A stretch of 64,000 bases of DNA from Sternotherus odoratus (GCA_032164245.1 JAVMKO010000195.1:434001-498000), one strand, 5' to 3'; shown: positions 51,531-62,232, counted from the first letter of the stretch. The notes: a model not told the origin generated them from the letters alone. A program made the numbers and translations.

Positions 51531-51990
51531 TTGTAGCCCCCCCCCCACCCCCCAGGAACCATGCTGGCAGTACAGCATTTTTTTCACTAAATAACTTTTT
51601 TATCAAATATAAAGTGCTCTTAAAATTGTTTACCAGCAATTCTAATTGTACCTATGCAATAATATCCCAAGTATGTGTAAGCAGAGTCAGGATGACTTCC
51701 ACCCCGACATTTGGTAGTGAGGTGTGGCAAGTTCTGGAAAAGAACTTCAGGGGCTGATGTCATTTGCATGGGCACGCCCACTGTGCCTAGCATGAGTGGA
51801 CTGCTTGCCCAAATGGTCACTTTGGCTGCTGTGGGATCCCCAGTTTCTTTGATATTGGGGCAGAAAGAATAAAGTGTTCTTATCCTGATTATGTGAATCA
51901 AGGACACTGGAACTGTACTTGGCCGTTTAAGCTGGAGGGACTCGCCCTCATTTGAAAGCCCTTGGAAGGCCGAGGCTCTCAGGGATTGGG
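51531..51990. other. Unassigned sequence upstream of the CpG island
   Basis: AT-richer sequence. An octamer-type site (gatgtcatttgcatgggc, about 51755) next to a CRE-like TGATGTCA is the only regulatory-looking feature. No exon seen. Confidence 0.4.
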
Positions 51991-52650
51991 GGGTGGGTCT
52001 ACTTAGTGAAATGACGTATGCTGGAAGAGCCGATTTCCTATTGGTGTAGTGAGAGGAGGTAAAGCTGATCTTCTATAGGGTCCCCACTAAGTGACGTTCT
52101 GTGATCCCATTGGTCTGTCACTAGGTGACGTTTTCTGAAAGCAAGGCTGGGCGGAGCCGTCAGGGCCTCGTGCAGTCAGAGCTCAGCGCACGCTGGCGAG
52201 GAGCAGCTCGAGGCCACGGCGCTGATTGGCTGCCTGGGCCGCGGACGGAGAGCGCAGCGGCGGGAGCTGGTGAAAAGCCGCAGCGCCCGCGGGTCTTTGC
52301 AGGTCGCGCCCCTTGCGCGCGCCGGTGATTCCCGGCAGCCAATGGGCTGTCGCTCGGTGACGCGTTCTCCCCGGGGTGGCAGCCAATGGGGGCGGGGATC
52401 GCTGCAGGTGCCGCGGTTTGAAACGCCTGGCAGCCCCGGGACCGTTTCCACAGGCCGGGAGGCGGGAAATCGCCAGGCCGGCCCGCCAGGATCTCGCGGG
52501 CAGCGAACCGGCCGCAGGCCCCTGGGCGGGGCGGACCTCGCGGCGGCGCTGCCGGGCACGCTCGGGCTGTTCGCAGCGGCCGGGACCGTTTCTGCGCGTG
52601 TGAGCGAGTCCCTGGGACCGGGGCCGGGCAGCCGGGAACGAGCAGGATTT
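51991..52650. promoter_or_regulatory. CpG island with five NF-Y and four CRE-type sites
   Basis: CCAAT boxes lie at about 52040, 52109, 52225 (all as ATTGG) and 52339, 52383 (as CCAAT). TGACG motifs lie at about 52010 (atgacgtatg), 52092, 52126 and 52358. GC boxes (gggcgg) and dense CpG follow from 52140 to 52600. No TATA. This is a strong TATA-less promoter pattern, probably bidirectional. The nearest exon-like sequence on + is at 53897. Confidence 0.65.
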
Positions 52651-52995
52651 CGGGGGGGGGGTTCTGGGCGGAAGCGGGGTTGGTGGGCGGGGTTCCGAGG
52701 TGGGGGGGGGGACTCTGGGCGGGAGCGGTGTTGGGGGGCAGGGTTCCGTGGTGGGGGTGGCGCTGGGTGGGAGCGGGGTTGGTGGGCGGGGTTCCGAGGT
52801 GGGGGGGTCTGGGTGGGAGCGGTGTCGGGGGGGTGGGGGTGGGGCTGGGTTCCAGGTGGGGGGGCCGGTGCGGGGTTCTGAGGTGGGGGTGGGGCGCTGG
52901 GCGGGAGCGGTGTTGGGATTCCGAGGTGGGGGGGGGGAATCTGGGCGGGAGCGGTGTCGGGGGGCGGGGTTCCGAGGTGGGGGGGGGACTCTGGG
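52640..52995. repeat. G-rich minisatellite, about 58-bp unit, next to the CpG island
   Basis: The unit ggcggggttccgaggtgggg + actctgggcgggagcggtg repeats about six times with many single-base variants. The plus strand is rich in G-runs. It begins at the edge of the CpG island. Confidence 0.8.
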
Positions 52996-53009
52996 GTCAA
53001 TTCGCAGTG

Positions 53010-53780
53010 GCAGGGAAACCTGTGGGCGCTTCCCTGCCAACCATGGTTGCTGGGAACTCCAGGGTCTGCAAAGCTGCAGGGTCTAGTTATAACGATGCAG
53101 GGCTGTGGGGTCCCCAATACATCAACAGCTGTTTGGAATTCCTGGGTCTGTCCACAGCAGCTGCAAGCTCTGGGGTCTGCTTGCAACAACTGCGTGCTAC
53201 AGGGTTAATCTGCAGTGTTGTGGGCCTTTGGGTGCTCCCCCACCCCCCATGGCTCCTGGCAGCTTCTGGGTTTGCCTGTGGGAGCTGTGGGGTTCTCCCG
53301 CTGTCTGCGGCAGCTGAACCTGTGGGCCCTGCCCCAGCCCACGGTGGCTGGGCACTCTTGGGTCCCTCTGCCACATGTGGCAAATGGGAGCTCTGGCGGC
53401 TGTTTGTGATGGCTAGGAGTTAGGGGGTCCATCTGCGATAACATGGCACTGTGGCGTTCCAGAGTCTGCCTGTGGTGGCTGGGAGCTGTGGGGTTCCCCT
53501 GCCTTGGGAGCGGCCTTTCCCCTCCCCCATTCCAGCATTTGGGGTCCCTCTGCCGCAGGCAGTGGCTGGGAACTGTGGGGATGCATCTGCAATGGTATGG
53601 GTCTATGGAGTCCTCCTGCCACCCAGGGTTGCTGGGGATTCCAGGGTCTCCGTGTCACATGGTGACTGGGGGTGCCAGGCGCTCACAGTAGCTGGGAGAT
53701 GTGGGATCCCTCTGTTGTGGCATGGTCCTGTGTGAGCTCCCCTGTCACCTGCAGCTGCCACTAGTGGCTGATAGTTCCAG
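53010..53780. repeat. Degenerate tandem repeat (gtggctgggagctgtggggttc)
   Basis: Loose copies of ggctgggagctgtggggttcc and gggtctgcctgtggtggctgg recur at about 50-60 bp. No frame resembles a protein. Confidence 0.6.
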
Positions 53781-53896
53781 TCTCGCTGCCCCAGAGCTGA
53801 GGTGGAAAATTTCATTGAGAGCTCTGGAAGTCCCGAATTCTGTGAGCGCATGACCTACTCTTAGCCTTAATAATTGCTGACTGTCTCTTAATCTAG

Positions 53897-54066
53897 GTCT
53901 GCTCTCATGTGGAGGAGACAGGGAAGAAGCAGCTCACACCACAGGTTTGGACAGTTGGGGTTATTTGCTGTGCCTGCAGAGGACTTGTCCGGTCCAGTGG
54001 AGCAGCCCAGCCAGATGAGCTGGAGGAAGAGGACCTTAGCCGCCTGGACATCCAACTTGGCAGGAG
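53897..54066 (+). CDS. Candidate exon of an unrecognised gene, related to cassettes A-E
   Basis: A 170-bp segment bounded by acceptor gtctcttaatctag and donor caggag|gtaagg is fully open in one frame: VCSHVEETGKKQLTPQVWTV, GVICCACRGLVRSSGAAQP, DELEEEDLSRLDIQLGR. RGLVR...DLSRLDIQL aligns with RGIVQ...DLSSLDILL of units A-E. If spliced to the next acceptor (54608) the frame ends after two codons, giving a short acidic C-terminus. It lies 1.25 kb downstream of the CpG island. Coding is not proven; it could be a non-coding RNA exon. Confidence 0.4.
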
Positions 54067-54608
54067 GTAAGGAGCCCAAGAGTTCTGTCTGGTGATGGGA
54101 GAAGGAGCAGCTGTGTATTTCGCTGAAATGATGTCTCTATCCAGTGTCTGAGTAGCAAGGTGCTTCCCTGTGAGCAGAGAGATGCATCTTGTTTGCATGG
54201 GATGGGTCCTGAGGAGGTTGGAGCCCTGCATTTGGCTGTTAATGGGTTAGCAGCATCACTCCGCTCCCCAAGACTGAAGGTGAAGGAGGAACACCGGCCT
54301 GCAACTATGGATGCTTTGCTATTCTCGGTCTGTCCTTTCAAGTCACTGGACACAATCTTGAGTACGGCCAAAAGAAACCCCCAATCCTCTGGTCTTGCAG
54401 AGGACCTGAGCATCCTGGCCAGGCATGGGCTGGGCTGGGGGTAGGGAGAGACCTGCAGGAATGTAGTGCTTTACCAGAACTGATCACTTCAGGTGCTGGC
54501 TAGGCTGGAGGGGACATGGGTAGGAGGCTCCAGGAAGCAGAAGCCAGGTGACCTGACTGCCTGTGTCTGTCCTCGATGTGCTAGTGCTGACCTATGTTCT
54601 CTTTTCAG

Positions 54609-54726
54609 TTCCTAATGACATTGGGCAAATGAGAGAGTGGCCAACCTGGAGGAGAGACCAGGAGAAGGAGCAGCAACCCTGAGCCCATTCAGTGGGATGG
54701 AAACCAGACAGCGAGGTGTGGAGTAG
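54609..54726 (+). other. Candidate second exon-like segment of unit F
   Basis: Acceptor gttctcttttcag at 54608; possible donor gtggagtag|gtacaaag near 54726. It shares ggccaacctggaggagag, ggagcagcaaccctgag and gatggaaaccaga with 58485-58570. It also corresponds in position to the second acceptor of tandem units A-D. In the frame carried from 53897-54066 it stops at once, so it would be mostly 3' UTR. Confidence 0.35.
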
Positions 54727-55880
54727 GTACAAAGGGAAATGTGCTTAAGTTAAGTATTGAAAGAGTGCTGCAAACATTCTTTTCTATGAAAAGAAATATG
54801 TTATGTTAGCATAGGGTGGGTCCATGAGAAAAAAGTCCTTGAATCTAACCGGGGCATGTGGAGGTTGGGGGAGCCCTGGCTTCCCAGTCGGGAGTTGTCA
54901 TGGCCCAGGGAACGGAAAGTATTTGTTTTCCTGAATTATGGTTATCTTCCAGGAGGGTAAATTGCCTGTAATCAGAGATGCTCAGGCCTCAACTCTCTGC
55001 CCTCCACATCACTGGGTGTGAGTAACTGGTCACTGCAATCTGCTCCTTGTCTGTACTCTCTCTAGCTTCCTTCACAGCATGTGAGGATTTTGGTTAGGTA
55101 TAGACCTCTTTGGGATAAAGGCGAGAGGAAGGGATAATAGTCTGCAGTGTAGTGTAATTGCTTTGGATGCAGGAGCCAGCCTCTTCAGTTACTCTCTCAA
55201 GGGGTGTAGGAAAAAGGCCTCTGGAATAGCAAGAGCCAGAGCTAAATACCATTGCTCTGTCTGCCACTAACTTTTTCTTCTTTTGTTGTTTTCTTTGCAA
55301 GGGAACACTTGTGGAGGATTAGTTCAGCCCTGTCTTGAGGTGAAGAGCAAAACTAGACTGGTCTCAAGACAGATACCAGGGAAGACCAGCAGGGAGCGGA
55401 GCAGCTGTTGTTGTCAAACACTTATCTTCGTGTCTCTTAAATGCTCTGGTAACAGCCCTGATGACTACAGAGAATGAAAGGTTCCCAACTAACCCTGGGG
55501 GCAGGTGGAGAATTTCTCCATCTTAAGTTCTGCAGATCTTCTGTGGTAACATATGTGTATTTCTAGTGCAGCTCCCCCCCAGACCCTGATACCTCATGGG
55601 TATTGTAATCTTCTGTGGCCTTAGTTTCCAGATTGTGGTGACCTGGGCACTGCTTGGTGCAGCTGGATGTCTGTTCAGTAATTGATCAATAGGGTGTTTT
55701 GGAGTGTGGGGATAGGGAGGAGTGTGGGTTTTTTGTTGTTGTTGTTGTTGTTTTTGTGGTACTTTTGGTTTTGAAGACCCCGGTCAGGCCTAAGAAATTG
55801 TTCCCTCCCGGCTCATCCCATCCCTGTTGCAACAGCATGGTCCCCAGTAGGAAAAATTAGTGAATTTTGTGTGATGGCTA
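54727..55880. other. Rest of unit F, then unassigned sequence
   Basis: tgcctgtaatcagagatgct, cacatcactgggtgtgagtaa and gtactctctctagcttcc (about 54965-55070) match the region after the cassettes in units A-E, so the paralogous unit extends to about 55140. Beyond that I see only a (TGT)n run at 55733-55755 and no gene. Confidence 0.5.
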
Positions 55881-56000
55881 CAGTAGAACCTCTAGCGTTA
55901 CAAACACCAGAATTATACTGACCTGTCAAACACACACTTCATTTGGAACAGGAAATATCTAATCAGGCATGTCACCTTCAGCCAAAGACCACACCCAACA
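55881..56000. mobile_element. Tigger/pogo-like element, terminal fragment
   Basis: After TA it starts cagtagaacctctagcgtta followed by caaacaccagaattatactg, resembling the CAGTAGAACCTCAGAGTTACGAACA terminus of a Tc1/mariner (Tigger) family known from turtles. The other end is missing. Confidence 0.65.
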
Positions 56001-56019
56001 CTGAGGGAGCAAAAGGTCT

Positions 56020-56409
56020 GTGAACTCAACACACGCAAGACAGGAAGAGGTTCCCCGCCACACCCACCCACCAATCCCAGCTAAAGTGGAAGCGTGCCCT
56101 CTCTTCCCAGCCACAGGGCTCTCGGGGTCGTCAATGGAGAAGTTTGATAGGCAGTGGGAGGTGGCCCATGAAGCACTGGCTAAGGTGTGCTTTACATTTC
56201 ACAACGGGGCTAGACTCTCACCCTCAAACTTCTTTCCCCTTGGTTCGAAACACAACCTAAGAAAAATGAAAGTTATGGTTGGGGTTTGCGATGCTGTGAA
56301 GGTTCCTGCCCACAATCCCCCTTTCCATTACACCGTTTGGTACACCGCAGGTGCAAGGCCTTTGCCACCTCCCCTGCAAGGGCCACGCACACAGATCCGC
56401 TCCCCGTAA
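56020..56409 (+). other. Unrecognised open frame, 129 codons
   Basis: An isolated ATG-stop frame including SMEKFDRQWEVAHEALAK and FHYTVWYTAGARP. Unlike most frames here it does not lie in a tandem repeat. I know no family for it. No splice structure or promoter is evident. It may be chance or a retroelement remnant. Confidence 0.2.
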
Positions 56410-56519
56410 ATGGCCTCTCACAGCTCTCTCAGGGGGCTCTGACTATCCAAGCACTTAATACATAATTTCAGGGCAGCAGATGGGGCGTGGAAGTGACTTA
56501 TTGTTGCTGATGTCTCGAC

Positions 56520-57770
56520 ACCCCAGTTCCCCGTTCTTCTATCTCCTCAGTCCTCTCTCCCTCAAATCCATGCCCCATTCTGTGGGGCTCCTCAGTCCCC
56601 CCCTATTCCAACCCTCCCTAATAGACATCTCTAGCCTTTCTGAATCCATTCATCCACCAGTGGGGACCCTCAGTTGTCCTCTCTCCTCCAGTCCCCACGG
56701 TCCATCTCTGAGGTCCCTCAGCCCCCCCCCCTCCGCTCCCTCAGCCAGCTATCACTCTCCTGCTCCCCAGAGTCCGTGCCTCCACCTGTGGCCTCTCAAC
56801 ACTCCTCCCCAACACCCTCCAGCCCACCACAACCTGCACCTCCATCCCTACCCCCTATCCTCAGCCTGCCCTAACCTGGACCCCATCCCTCCCAATCCAT
56901 CCTGCCACCCATGGTGCTCCTCAGCCCCCTCCCTTCCCTAATACTGCCCATCCCGTCCTGTCCTGAACCCCCTTCAGTGCCCTTTCCCCTCTCCATCCCC
57001 ACATCTGTGGGGCTCCTCACATCCCTCTTCCCTCCCTCCCAAACACCCTCCCCACCCCACATCCCTGTCCCCCTCATGCTCGGTCCCTACTCTTAGTCAA
57101 TTCAGCCACCCATGGGCCCCTCAGCCCTCCTTTCTACTCCAGCCCCCCAGTCCATCCTTGGGCCCCTCAGCCCTGCTCTCCTTCAGCATCCTGAGCCCAC
57201 CACAACCCCACTCTCCTCCAAAGTCTGTCTGGGGCCCTTCATTCCCCCTCTCCAGCACTCCACCAACCCATCCCAGCCTGCACCCCCATCCCTACCCTTT
57301 TGCCTAGTCCATCTCTCCACCAATGGGGGCCCCTCAGCCCTCTCTCTCTTCCTTCCTCAGCCCACCCTGCACCTCATGCTTATCCCTCCGCCTCCCAGCC
57401 TGCTCCAATCTGCCCCCCCTGTCCCTACCCACCCCCTCAGTCCAGTCCCCCATCCGTGGGGCCCCTTAGCACCTCTCTCCTCCCTTCTCAATACACCCAG
57501 CCCACCCAAACAGCACCCCAGTCCGTCCCTCTACTTGTTAAGCCCCTCGGCCCCTGCCTCTTCCTCTCCTACAATCCCCAGCCCAACCCAACCTGCAACC
57601 CCACAACATGCCACAACTTTCCCCAACATCCCTATCTATCCACCGCCCATGGGGCCTCTTAGCCCCATCTCATTTCCAGCCCCAAAGGTGCCCCAATCTG
57701 TAGCCCCATTCCTATGATTCTCCCATCCCTGCGAATCCTTCAGTTCACCACCTCCTCCCTCTCTAATACT
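56520..57770. repeat. Degenerate C-rich tandem repeat, second block
   Basis: ggggcccctcagccc, tccatccctaccc and ccaccaatggggg recur irregularly. The phrasing matches 31056-31990. No homogeneous unit remains and no gene is seen. Confidence 0.6.
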
Positions 57771-57999
57771 CCCTAAGCTACCATGGCTGCATGCGACAGA
57801 CAGATGTGTTACCTGGCTGCTACTCATTGAAGCCCCCTTCTTTATTCCTCTCCAGCCTATCCAGGGCCTAAAATACTCATTACTTGTAAGGAACTACAGC
57901 CCTCTAGATCTCTGCACACCCTCAGACGATGACATCCGGGCCCACCCAGGATGCTGTTTGATCTTCTGAATAAAGGGGTGTAGCCCAGGGGGTCTACTG

Positions 58000-58425
58000 C
58001 AGTGGTCTTCAAAGTGGGGTTAGCCACAGGATTGGCTCCGGGGCACCGCCAAAATGGGAAGTGTTCTATTTATGTCCACCGGAGTGCCTCCTTAAGTGAA
58101 AGCTTTCTATTCAGCAGCATTTCGGCAGACATACCCCTGTGCCGCGAGAGGACATGAGAACCCGAAAAGGGGCTGCGGAGGGAAAACTTTGTGATGTGCT
58201 GGTCTACAGGACCAGCCCCAGAAGCCGGGCGCTGTGGCTGTAACCCAGGGAGCCGAGCGCTGCAGTTGGGACTGGTCCCAGGAGGGAGCATTCAAGGGGA
58301 CAAGGGGGGAAGTGGGAGGGAATGGATGGGGGCAGGGCTGGGGTGGGGCTTCCCCTGTGGGGGTGCATCCTCAAAAAAAATTTAAGCTAGAGGTGCATGA
58401 GGAAACAAGTTTGAAGACCCCCCTG
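58000..58425. mobile_element. hAT element, diverged TSD
   Basis: Termini cagtggtcttcaaagtgg and aagtttgaagacccccctg are inverted. The flanks gtctactg (57992-57999) and gcctaggt (58426-58433) are a poor 8-bp match. The interior includes gcatttcggcagacatac, like the element at 23103. It separates a unit-F-like sequence on its right from the C-rich block on its left. Confidence 0.75.
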
Positions 58426-58439
58426 GCCTAGGTTATAAG

Positions 58440-58830
58440 TTTTCTCTCTCTTCTCCATTCCTATGGACTTTGGGTAGATGTGAGACTGGCCAGCCTGTGG
58501 CAGAAACCAAAAGGAGCAGCCACCCTGAGATCATCAGGGAGATGGAAACCAAATAGTGATTTGTGGAGTCAGAGCAAATTTCTATTTACTAAGTATTGAG
58601 GGAGGGCTGCAAAGACTCTTGTCAGCATGTGCTGGGTCTCTGAGAAAGGCCTTTGCATCTATGTGATGTACAATAAGCTTGGGAGAGTTGCTTGTTCCCT
58701 CCCAAGGACTCGTCCGGTGCTATGGAATCTTCCTGAAAAATGGGAACTATTGGAGAGCAACTTGCCTGTAACCAGAGATGCTCGGTTCTCAGCTCTCTTC
58801 CTTCTACATCACTGAATGAGCTTCCCTGAG
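58440..58830 (+). pseudogene. Partial paralogue of unit F (unit G)
   Basis: actggccagcctgtggcag, ggagcagccaccctgag, agatggaaaccaaatag and ttgcctgtaaccagagatgct follow the same order as 54640-54990. aggactcgtccggtgctatgg at about 58707 recalls the start of the F cassette (aggacttgtccggtcc). Splice signals and frame are not preserved. Confidence 0.45.
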
Positions 58831-59507
58831 AGAGGAGCCCTTGGCCAGTGCGTCGCTCACAAGGGTGCACCACCCAGGACAGGTGGAGGGTCCAGGGCTC
58901 AGCACAGTGACCTGGACTGATGTGCTCTGACCTGGGCTCCTGAGTCCTGCTCCCTGAGGGCTGTACTGGCCCCTGTAGCCGAACCCCACACCAGGGAGGC
59001 TCTTCTGGGCGGTGAGCAGTCAAAGGGCAGTAGGGAGCTGAGGAACGGACACAGCCCCGGGGTTCAGGAGGACGAGATAGGGAAATACTGTGGCTGCCTG
59101 AAGAATGAAATCAGTTAGTGCAGCAACTACTTTACCCTGCCTGACTCTGACTCTGGCTTCTGGCCTCTGACCTGGCCCTGGGCCAGGGCCTTGGAGGAGA
59201 GGAGACAGGGCTGGCAGTTCACTGAGGAAGTGCAGAGGATGGAGCCCCAGGGAGGAGCAGGGTCTCATGGCAAGGAGGGTTGCAGCTACCACAATTTTCT
59301 GTCTTACCTCCCCACCACCAGAAGAGGCTGGTGCTGGCCCCGGGGGGTTACTGTTTTTTCTGAGAAATGCTCTGTGCATTACTTTGACTGCTGGGTGTCA
59401 CCGCTGTCCACGGAAAAGACATTCCATGCATTACCTCTGACTAGCCACTTGTCTCACTGCTGCGCCAGGGAACATCACCAGTGCATTACCCTAACTGGCC
59501 TCTAAAT
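58831..59507. other. Unassigned sequence with decayed minisatellite-like text
   Basis: No exon recognised. Near 59370-59490 gcattactttgactgctggg, gcattacctctgactagcc and gcattaccctaactggcc recur at about 55 bp with ccagggaacatcacc between. This faintly recalls the 57-bp array edge (tggccagtcagggtaatgc on the other strand). Confidence 0.4.
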
Positions 59508-60137
59508 CAGGGGTCTCCAAACTACCGCTTCGATTTGTCTGGCCCACCAGCTGAGGAACCACCCCAAGCAGGCACGTGGAGAAGCTGCCGCTGCCAACCC
59601 GGCATGAGCTGCTGTCGCCAGCTCCATGTGTGGAGGTGAGTACCCCGCGTGCGGCTGGAGGAGCAAATGATGGGTGGGCACCGTGGCAGCAGCGAAGTGT
59701 GTGTGTGTGTGGGGGGGTGTCACGGCAGGAGGAGCAAAGGGTTAAATTTTAACTACAGCACTGAACCAAACAGTCCCAACCAACAATGGGAACCTGGGGC
59801 TTCTCTTACCAAAGTACAGCTAAACTTTTGAACATGTGCATTTTTTTTAATACAAATCTGTGAGGTTTTTAGAAATAAATAAAATAAAAAATGTGAAATG
59901 ATTTTTAATGTATTGACAAATATTTTGTGAGACTTCACGGGACCTGCATTGATTATACAGCTACTTTTATACCTGATTTAGAATTTAATGCAACACTGAC
60001 ACAGTAGACTAGTGGTGTTGTTTTTAATGATTTTGCATATATTTGCATATATTACATTTTTTCACTGTCGCTTTAGCCTGCAAAGCCCCTTCAAAAATCT
60101 AATATGGCCATCGTCTCATAAAGTTTGGAGACCATTG
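59508..60137. mobile_element. hAT element with TSD CTCTAAAT (first of an adjacent pair)
   Basis: Termini caggggtctccaaactacc and aagtttggagaccattg bound a 630-bp element. Its flanks are CTCTAAAT at 59500-59507 and 60138-60145, a perfect 8-bp duplication. The right part is AT-rich. No transposase. Confidence 0.93.
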
Positions 60138-60145
60138 CTCTAAAT

Positions 60146-60865
60146 TAGGGGTGGGCAAATGTTTTGGTCCGAGGGCCACATTGGGGTTAAAAATAGTGCA
60201 GAGGGATGGGTTGGAAAGGCTGTGCCTCCCCAAACAGCCTGACCCTGTCCCTTATCCAACTCCCACCCACTTCCTCCCCCCCCCCCCGACTGCCCCTCTC
60301 AGAACTCACGACCTATCCAATCCCCCTTGCTCCTTGTCCCGATTGCTCCCTCCAGAGACCCCCCCCCACACTCTAACTGCTGCCCCAGAAACCCACCCTC
60401 TATCTAAGCCTCCCTGTTTTTTTGTTCCCTGACTGCCCCCTCGCAAGATTCCTCCCCCTCCCTAAACACTACCCACCGGGACCCTACCCCCATCTAAGCC
60501 TTCCTGCTTTGTTCCCTGATTGCCCCCTCCCGATATCTCCCAACCCTAACCACCACCCCTCAGGACCCCACCACATAATCCCCCCTCTTGGCTTACTCAG
60601 CTGGACGCTCCTCGATTGGGCCCCTGTGCTACCCCCGTCCAGGGAATGTAGGGCCCTGCGGCTCCCCGTGCTCCACTGGGCTCCCAGCCAGGGAGCATAG
60701 GGCCCCATGGCACCCCACGCTCCACTGGACTACTGGCACCATGCCCTCCACTTGGCCCTCGGCAAGGGAGCCTCTGGCCCCGTTCCCCCGGCCCAAGCTC
60801 GCTGGCCGGATGAATATGGCCGGTGGCCTGCATGTGGCCTGCTGGCAGTAGTTTGCCCACCCCTG
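60146..60865. mobile_element. hAT element with TSD CTCTAAAT (second of the pair)
   Basis: Termini taggggtgggcaaatgttttgg and gcagtagtttgcccacccctg bound a 720-bp element, with CTCTAAAT again on both sides (60138-60145 shared with the first element, and 60866-60873). The interior carries the C-rich cctgattgccccctcc repeat also seen at 29661-30360. Confidence 0.92.
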
Positions 60866-60873
60866 CTCTAAAT

Positions 60874-61273
60874 GATAAGAATAAGATAAATGTGTGGTAA
60901 AGGCTGAGGTTACCGCCTTTGTGCCAGGATTGAGCATCTGGTCCTTTGCCCCTGGGACTGCTCACTGCAAACCCCAGGGGAACCCTGATACTGCAAAAGT
61001 TCTTTTTCCTCCTTGGGCCAAGCCACACACTTCTTCGCCCCTGAGACTGCACCCTGCAGTTCTCAGGGGGACCCTGGATCCACAACAGTCCTTTTTGCTG
61101 GTTACACACTTTTTAGGAGTTAAGCTGCAGCTTTTCCACCCCCTGTAACCGGCCTTCTCTGGGCCTTTAGCACGCCTGGTCCCTGGCAATTCCCTTTCAT
61201 TTTACTGCTTCCCAGTTACTTACTGCTGGATGCGCCATCCACGGGGTGCAGTACATCCCACTTTGCCACCAGT
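60874..61273 (-). mobile_element. Possible leader region of an LTR retroelement
   Basis: Directly after the 3' end of the family A LTR (minus sense) the sequence reads TGGTGGCAAAGTGGGA, like a tRNA primer-binding site. A roughly 110-bp duplicated segment follows (gcccctgggactgctcactg / gcccctgagactgcaccctg, aagttctttttcc / cagtcctttttgc). No gag or pol reading is seen. Confidence 0.4.
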
Positions 61274-61938
61274 TGTCACGGAGTGACCAGGGCGAGGGTC
61301 TGGAACTTGCTCCTTATGAAGCCAGTCAGGACTCCCGGGGGGAGGGGAGAGTGTCCTCTCCATACACAGCATGTCTTCAAGGCTAGGAGCTTCACAGCTT
61401 TCAGCTCCCACCTTCCTGGGTCTGACCTCAGAGCATTTAGCACCTTTTTCCCCTTCCCCGGGGCAGGATCCTGGGGGAGTCCATGAATTCTGCATCCCAC
61501 TTCACAGTCAGACTTAACTTTTAGCCAGCCAGTAAAACATAGGTTTATTCGATGACCGGTACCTGGACTAACACAAATCATACTGCGAATGTAAGCCCTC
61601 AGCTGGGTCCATTTTGGGGGGCAAAAGAGCCAGATAGCTTTTTTTGCCCTTCCCTGCCTGACCCAGCTAGCTTTAGACTTCAAACTAAAACTTCCTCTCT
61701 CCAGTCCCCCCTCACCCCAGGCCGGGTCACCTGACCTCCCTCCAACAGGTTCTGCTGGCCTCTGTTATTCAACACTTCCAGCCAAGGCCTTTCCGGAAGG
61801 GGGAAAGGGCAGGCCCCAAGACAGCTTATGCTGTCTCTCAACATTGCATCAACTACATAGCCTTATTCCTTCACAGAGACACTTAAGAAATGCATGGGGA
61901 AAACTGAGGCACACACCCAGTATTCCTATTCCATCACA
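61274..61938 (-). mobile_element. LTR, family A copy 4, older
   Basis: It is similar throughout to the three LTRs in ATP2A1 (tgtcacggagtgacc start, caccttcctgggtctgacctc, gcccatgaattctgcatccc-like part, catcaca end) but more diverged. The 5-bp flanks (ccagt, acatc) do not match, consistent with a 5' LTR still joined to internal sequence at 60874-61273. Confidence 0.85.
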
Positions 61939-61952
61939 ACATCTCTCTAAGG

Positions 61953-62232
61953 AAGCCTTTCAGAAGTGGTGTGCCGAGTCTTCTTTTTTTCACTCTAATT
62001 TAAGGTTCACATGCCAGGAATACATTTTAATGTTTTAGAAGGTCTCTTTCTAAAAGTCTTTAATACAAAACTAAACTATTGTTGTATTTAAAGTAAATAC
62101 GGTTTTTAAAATGTTTAAGAAGCTTCATTTAAAATTAAAATAAAATGCAGAGCCCCCCGGGCGAGTGGCCAAGACCTGGGCGGTGTGAGTGCCACTGAAA
62201 ATCAGCTTGTATGTCATAGGTTGCCTACCACG
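61953..62232. mobile_element. hAT MITE, second copy, TSD CTCTAAG(G/A)
   Basis: The same element as 40826-41117 (ctttcagaagtggtgtgccg, ataggttgcctacc) with the outermost left bases deleted. The flanks CTCTAAGG (61945-61952) and CTCTAAGA (62233-62240) match in 7 of 8 bases. Confidence 0.88.

Noticed and set aside
52270..52881. A 203-codon plus-strand frame over the CpG island
   Set aside because: It is G/R/A-rich and runs into the G-rich minisatellite. High GC gives long chance frames, and no domain is recognisable.
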